NCBI GenBank assembly: GCA_039933635.1
Contig: JBDTNQ010000090.1
Location: 1 to 17,886 of the forward strand
DNA length: 17,886 bases
Reading direction: 5' to 3'
DNA from: JBDTNQ01 sp039933635
Lineage (GTDB): Bacteria; Acidobacteriota; Vicinamibacteria; Vicinamibacterales; SCN-69-37
Within the stretch, counting starts at the first letter, position 1; every line of letters begins with the position of its first letter. The notes beneath the pieces were generated by a model. It was not told where the DNA came from. It saw only the letters and a program-made list of their open reading frames with translations, and made no database searches. The translations under genes and the position numbers were made by a program. Positions 14,948 to 17,886 of the stretch are shown here, piece after piece.

Positions 14948-15453
14948 CGGTCACCTCGGTCGCCACGGTCACCACGATCGCCGCGGTCACCGCGATCGCC
15001 ACGGAACATCTGATCCATCGAGCTGTCGCCGTCGTCATCGTCCTCGGCGTGACGCTTGCGCTCCTGGTCGGTTGGCTCGGGGGGCAGGCCGCGACGGACG
15101 CGACGCTCGGCCATGCTGGTCTTGCGGCGCACGCGCGCGCGCTCGGCCACGGCGAGTTCCTCGTCGACACGGACGACCATGTGGCGGATGACGATATCGA
15201 AGACGCGGAGACGACGATCGAGCTCGGCCGTCAGGGCGGCGGGCCCGTTGATCAACTCGAGGACGTAGACGCCATCGCGGTGGCCGGCAATCTCATAGGC
15301 GAGCTTGCGACGGCCCCAGTTTTCAGTCTTCTCGATGTTGCCACCGAAACGATCGACGACGGCCTGCACCTGCGTGTGCAGTTCGGCGAGCGCTTCCTCG
15401 GTGGACTCTGGCGGTGTGATGTAGATCAGTTCGTACTGACGGACGCTGCTCAT
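14944..15453 (-). CDS. rpsF: 30S ribosomal protein S6 with long repeat-bearing C-terminal tail
   Basis: A 169-residue S6, against about 95-135 for most family members. The core ferredoxin-like fold (about 1-100) begins MSSVRQYELIYITPPESTEE and includes GGNIEKTENWGRRKLAYEI and FDIVIRHMVVR. The extension has a basic stretch (RVRRKTSMAERRVRR), an acidic patch (AEDDDDGDSS) and six Gly-Asp-Arg repeats running to the stop. ATG at 15453 is preceded by AAGGAGG three bases upstream. In-frame upstream starts to 15531 would cover this site and the leader hairpin and are not favoured. Unlike Bacillus (ssb) or E. coli (priB), no gene lies between rpsF and rpsR. Confidence 0.96.
   Translation of the reverse strand: MSSVRQYELIYITPPESTEEALAELHTQVQAVVDRFGGNIEKTENWGRRKLAYEIAGHRDGVYVLELINGPAALTAELDRRLRVFDIVIRHMVVRVDEELAVAERARVRRKTSMAERRVRRGLPPEPTDQERKRHAEDDDDGDSSMDQMFRGDRGDRGDRGDRGDRGDR
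14947..15000 (-). repeat. Nine/eighteen-base tandem repeat at the rpsF 3' end
   Basis: Six nine-base units encode (Gly-Asp-Arg)6 immediately before the rpsF stop. They alternate in codon choice so that an 18-base unit (GGCGAYCGN GGTGACCGN) recurs three times. The last unit also supplies the GAGGTG ribosome site of rpsR. Confidence 0.9.
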
Positions 15454-15498
15454 ATGCCTCCTTATGGACATCAGGCCACCCTCATCAGAGAGCGGCAA

Positions 15499-15529
15499 GG
15501 AGCATGTGCCGGGCGACATGCCCGGCTCC
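15499..15529 (-). promoter_or_regulatory. Candidate S6:S18-binding leader hairpin of rpsF-rpsR
   Basis: In the 84-base pth-rpsF gap the minus strand can fold as GGAG/CTCC plus CATGT/ACATG, with a one-sided bulge containing CCGG and an eight-base loop. An alternative fold is a perfect GCCGGGC/GCCCGGC hairpin (15508-15526). Many bacteria carry an rpsF leader in which a CCG-containing bulge mimics the 16S site of the S6:S18 dimer and allows autoregulation. The position (45-75 bases before the start) and the bulge fit; the identification is inferred. Confidence 0.4.
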
Positions 15530-15537
15530 ACGAAGTC

Positions 15538-16104
15538 TTACAATGCGCGGTTGTACGTGTTCATCACGTACGCCGTACCGTGTCGGACCCAGTCCTCCAC
15601 GGCGTCGGCCGACCGGTCGATCGCGCTCGTCACGCCGGTCTGTTCCTCGGGCTCGAATCGGCTCAACACGTGGTCGGCCAAGTCGCGCCGTTCATCCCCG
15701 CGGCCCACGCCCATGCGGAGCCGCGCGTAGTCGATGGTGCCCAGATGCTGCGCCACCGATCGCAATCCGTTGTGCCCACCTTCACTGCCCGTCGCGCGCA
15801 CGCGCACCCGGCCCAGCGGCAGGTTCACGTCGTCGCACACGATCAACACCTCCGAGGTGTCGATGCGGTAGAAGCGACACAGCCCGGCGACCGCTGCGCC
15901 ACTGAGGTTCATGAACGTCAGCGGCTTGGCGAGCAGCACCGTGTCCCCCTCCGGGCGCCATCGCGCCTCGAGCGCGTCGACCGGCGCGGCGTCGAACGCC
16001 GTCCGATGCCGCTCGGCGAGCCGATCCAGCACCTCGAAGCCGACGTTGTGGCGGGTGCCGCGATACGTCGCGCCCGGATTGCCCAATCCAACAACGAGCT
16101 TCAC
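15538..16104 (-). CDS. pth: Peptidyl-tRNA hydrolase
   Basis: A 188-residue Pth that recycles peptidyl-tRNA dropped from stalled ribosomes. It opens MKLVVGLGNPGATYRGTRHN, giving the substrate-site Asn9 and catalytic His19. Other family residues are Asn66 (TFMN), Asp92 (IVCDDVNLPLG) and the GSEGGHNGLRS loop with Asn112. The start is GTG at 16104, fixed by the conserved N-terminus; no Shine-Dalgarno is visible. It follows rplY after 42 bases. The prs-ctc-pth order is the same as in Bacillus. Confidence 0.97.
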   Translation of the reverse strand: MKLVVGLGNPGATYRGTRHNVGFEVLDRLAERHRTAFDAAPVDALEARWRPEGDTVLLAKPLTFMNLSGAAVAGLCRFYRIDTSEVLIVCDDVNLPLGRVRVRATGSEGGHNGLRSVAQHLGTIDYARLRMGVGRGDERRDLADHVLSRFEPEEQTGVTSAIDRSADAVEDWVRHGTAYVMNTYNRAL

Positions 16105-16146
16105 AATCAGCCACAGGGCAGGGGCGCAACGGCCCGCTGCAAGCGG

Positions 16147-16809
16147 CTACTCCTTCTCGCCTTCCTTCTCGACCTTGCCCTTCTTCATGACCTCGGGCTC
16201 CGCCGTCGGCGTCGCGGCAGCGGCGTCGGCCGCGACCGGTTCGGCCTCGGACTTCGGCGCCACGAGGTGAACGATGAGCATCTCGGGCTCGCTCAGCGCC
16301 GTCCACTTGCCACCGCTCTGCAGGTCGCGCACGCGAATGCCGTCGTGCAGCATCAGTTCCGACACGTCGACGTTGATGTGCTCGGGAATATCGCCGGGCA
16401 GACACTCCACTTCGAGCTCGCGGTGGACGAAGTCCACAATCGCGCCCTGAAGCTTGATGCCCTTGGCCTCGCCCGTCAGGTGCACCGGTACGGTGACCTG
16501 CAGCAACTTGTCCATCGCCACGCGATAGAAGTCCGCGTGCAGCAGCTCCTGCATCACGGGGTGCAGCTGGTACTCCTTCACGAGCACGCGGGCATCGGCT
16601 GCGCCCTCAATCTTCAACGTGATCAAGGTGTTGGCGCCGGACTGCGAATGCAGGATGCGCAGGAGGCTCTTCGGATCGACCGAGACCGACTCGGCCTCGC
16701 CCTTCGGCCCACCGTACAGCACCGCGGGAATCCGGCCCTTGACACGCAGACGCCCGGCGTTGTTCTTGCCGAACTCGTCGCGACGAACTGCTTCTAGCAC
16801 TGCTTCCAT
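16147..16809 (-). CDS. rplY: 50S ribosomal protein L25 (CTC/TL5 family)
   Basis: A 220-residue long-form L25 that binds 5S rRNA. The N-terminal L25 domain (about 1-95) includes RIPAVLYGG and LLHADFYRV. The C-terminal TL5 domain (about 96-186) includes LTGEAKGIKLQGAIVDFVHR and LPGDIPEHINVDVSEL. A low-complexity tail (about 187-220) is first Ala/Glu/Pro-rich and then Lys/Glu-rich (KKGKVEKEGEKE). ATG at 16809 has GAGGA about six bases upstream. It lies 51 bases after prs and is probably co-transcribed with it. Confidence 0.95.
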   Translation of the reverse strand: MEAVLEAVRRDEFGKNNAGRLRVKGRIPAVLYGGPKGEAESVSVDPKSLLRILHSQSGANTLITLKIEGAADARVLVKEYQLHPVMQELLHADFYRVAMDKLLQVTVPVHLTGEAKGIKLQGAIVDFVHRELEVECLPGDIPEHINVDVSELMLHDGIRVRDLQSGGKWTALSEPEMLIVHLVAPKSEAEPVAADAAAATPTAEPEVMKKGKVEKEGEKE

Positions 16810-16860
16810 GACCGTCCTCGTTCCTGATCCGCGCGGCCCACACCGCGCCGCCTCTGCCTG

Positions 16861-17805
16861 CTACACGAACAACTTCGACACCGACGTCTCCTCGTGGATG
16901 CTGCGGATCGCCTGCGCGAGCAGGCGGGCCACCGACAGCACGACAATCTTGTCGCAGGCCGCCTTGTCCGCATCCAGCGGAATGGTGTTCGTAATAATCA
17001 ACTTGTCGATGGGCGCGGCCTCGATCCGGCGCATCGCCGGCCCGGACAGCACCCCGTGCACCGCACTCGCGAGCACACGGCTCGCCCCGTTGTCCTTCAG
17101 CGCCTGCGCCGCCTTCTGAATGGTGCCGGCCGTGTCGATGATGTCGTCCGCCAGCACACACACGCGACCACGCACGTCACCGACCACGTTCATGACTTCC
17201 GCGGTGCCATCCTCGCTGCGCCGCTTGTCGACAATCGCCAGATCTGCATCCAGCCGCTTCGCGTAGGCCCGCGCCCGTTCCGCACCGCCCACGTCCGGCG
17301 ACACGATCGTAATCGGGCCGACGTTCTGTCGCGACAGGTAATCGATGATGACCGGCGCCGCAAACAGGTGATCCACCGGGATGTCGAAGAAGCCCTGGAT
17401 CTGCGCCTTGTGCAAATCCATCGTCAGCACACGGTTCGTGCCCGCGGCGCTCAGCAGATTGGCAACGAGCTTCGCCGAAATCGGCACGCGCGGCTTGTCT
17501 TTCCGGTCCTGCCGCGCATATCCGTAATACGGAATCACCGCCGTGATGCGCGACGCCGACGACCGTCGGAACGCATCGATCATCACGCACAGCTCAATCA
17601 GATTCGCGTCGACCGGCGACGACGTCGGCTGGATGATGAAGACGTCCGCGCCGCGGATGTTCTCGTCGATCTGGAACGACACCTCACTGTCCGGAAACCT
17701 GTGCAGCCGGGCGGCGCCGGGCGGAATGCCGAGACACTCGGCAATTTCGCGTGCCAGGGCCGGATGAGCGCTGCCCGCGAAGAGTTTCAGGGGACCGTGA
17801 GCCAT
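16861..17805 (-). CDS. prs: Ribose-phosphate pyrophosphokinase
   Basis: A 314-residue PRPP synthetase that makes 5-phosphoribosyl-1-pyrophosphate from ribose 5-phosphate and ATP for nucleotide, histidine and tryptophan synthesis. It shows RFPDSEVSFQIDENIRGADV, the ATP-site motif YYGYARQDRKDKPRVPISAK, the VSPDVGGAERARAYAKRL segment, and the PRPP loop VLADDIIDTAGTI. ATG at 17805 (MAHGPLKLFAG) is chosen by alignment; the in-frame upstream stretch to 17874 lies mostly within tRNA-Gln and is a shadow. No Shine-Dalgarno is seen. The tRNA-Gln 3' end is only 26 bases upstream, so the two are probably processed from one transcript. Confidence 0.97.
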   Translation of the reverse strand: MAHGPLKLFAGSAHPALAREIAECLGIPPGAARLHRFPDSEVSFQIDENIRGADVFIIQPTSSPVDANLIELCVMIDAFRRSSASRITAVIPYYGYARQDRKDKPRVPISAKLVANLLSAAGTNRVLTMDLHKAQIQGFFDIPVDHLFAAPVIIDYLSRQNVGPITIVSPDVGGAERARAYAKRLDADLAIVDKRRSEDGTAEVMNVVGDVRGRVCVLADDIIDTAGTIQKAAQALKDNGASRVLASAVHGVLSGPAMRRIEAAPIDKLIITNTIPLDADKAACDKIVVLSVARLLAQAIRSIHEETSVSKLFV

Positions 17806-17831
17806 GCTTCGCAATCGCGATGAATCAAAAG

Positions 17832-17886
17832 TGGTTGGGGCGGAAGGATTCGAACCTTCGAATACGGGTTCCAAAGACCCGCGCCT
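17832..17886 (-). tRNA. trnQ: tRNA-Gln (anticodon TTG), 5' part outside window
   Basis: The 3' 55 bases are visible with an encoded CCA. Anticodon stem CGGGT/ACCCG carries loop CTTTGGA (anticodon TTG), and the T arm is GAAGG-TTCGAAT-CCTTC. The 3' acceptor strand CGCCCCA predicts a 5' end of TGGGGCG, the U1-A72 type expected for tRNA-Gln. The base before CCA is A. Confidence 0.9.

Noticed and set aside
14947..15000. RGD motifs in S6 as integrin-binding or adhesion sequences
   Set aside because: They arise from a Gly-Asp-Arg tandem repeat in a ribosomal protein; no secretion signal and no reason to infer surface exposure.
14880..15003. CRISPR-like array at the rpsF/rpsR junction
   Set aside because: Units are 6 and 9/18 bases, in frame and without spacers; they are coding tandem repeats.

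Overview
The window is GC-rich bacterial chromosome carrying only informational and housekeeping genes, and every gene lies on the minus strand, so transcription runs from position 17886 down to 1. The genes recognised are core genes, with no transposase, phage, toxin, defence or CRISPR content. Candidate organism: the GC content, the divergent EF-Tu, the fused IspD-IspF and the dispersed short palindromes suggest an uncultured soil or aquatic bacterium, perhaps Acidobacteriota (Vicinamibacteria-like). That placement is inference; no 16S gene is present.

Layout in transcription order. (1) 17886-14186 is a translation block: tRNA-Gln(TTG, 5' end outside the window), prs, rplY (L25/CTC), pth, rpsF (S6), rpsR (S18), rplI (L9), ending in a rho-independent terminator at 14086-14128. 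A hairpin in the pth-rpsF gap resembles the S6:S18 autoregulatory leader. S6 has a C-terminal (Gly-Asp-Arg)6 tail and S18 an N-terminal (Asp-Lys)5 tail, encoded by two DNA tandem repeats on either side of the rpsF/rpsR junction. (2) 14027-4064 is a replication, envelope and isoprenoid block: dnaB, alr, radA, a YacL-type PIN-TRAM membrane protein, a PlsC-type acyltransferase, a stand-alone B3/B4-domain protein, bifunctional ispDF, gltX and rlmB. Most junctions are very tight (three 4-base GTGA overlaps, one abutting TGA/ATG, one 1-base gap). (3) 3942-1 is the tufB-type operon: promoter, tRNA-Thr(TGT), tRNA-Tyr(GTA), tRNA-Gly(TCC), tRNA-Thr(GGT), tuf, rpmG (L33), tRNA-Trp(CCA), secE, nusG and the first 99 codons of rplK (L11), cut by the window edge.

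The genes form one translation-centred neighbourhood: tRNAs, a tRNA synthetase, a peptidyl-tRNA hydrolase, an rRNA methyltransferase, EF-Tu, six ribosomal proteins, and NusG and SecE. To these are added the replicative helicase, RadA, cell-wall D-alanine supply, phospholipid acylation and isoprenoid precursor synthesis. Gene order combines the Bacillus radA-yacL-ispD-ispF-gltX-rlmB-secE-nusG-rplK order with the E. coli thrU-tyrU-glyT-thrT-tufB order.

I found no clearly new multi-gene system. The points most worth checking are the non-canonical switch I loop of EF-Tu (about five residues longer than in E. coli, lacking the Arg-Gly-Ile-Thr motif), the paired low-complexity tails on the interacting proteins S6 and S18 with their putative shared leader RNA, the stand-alone B3/B4 protein two genes upstream of gltX, and a pair of related 42-base palindromic elements between two tRNA genes.
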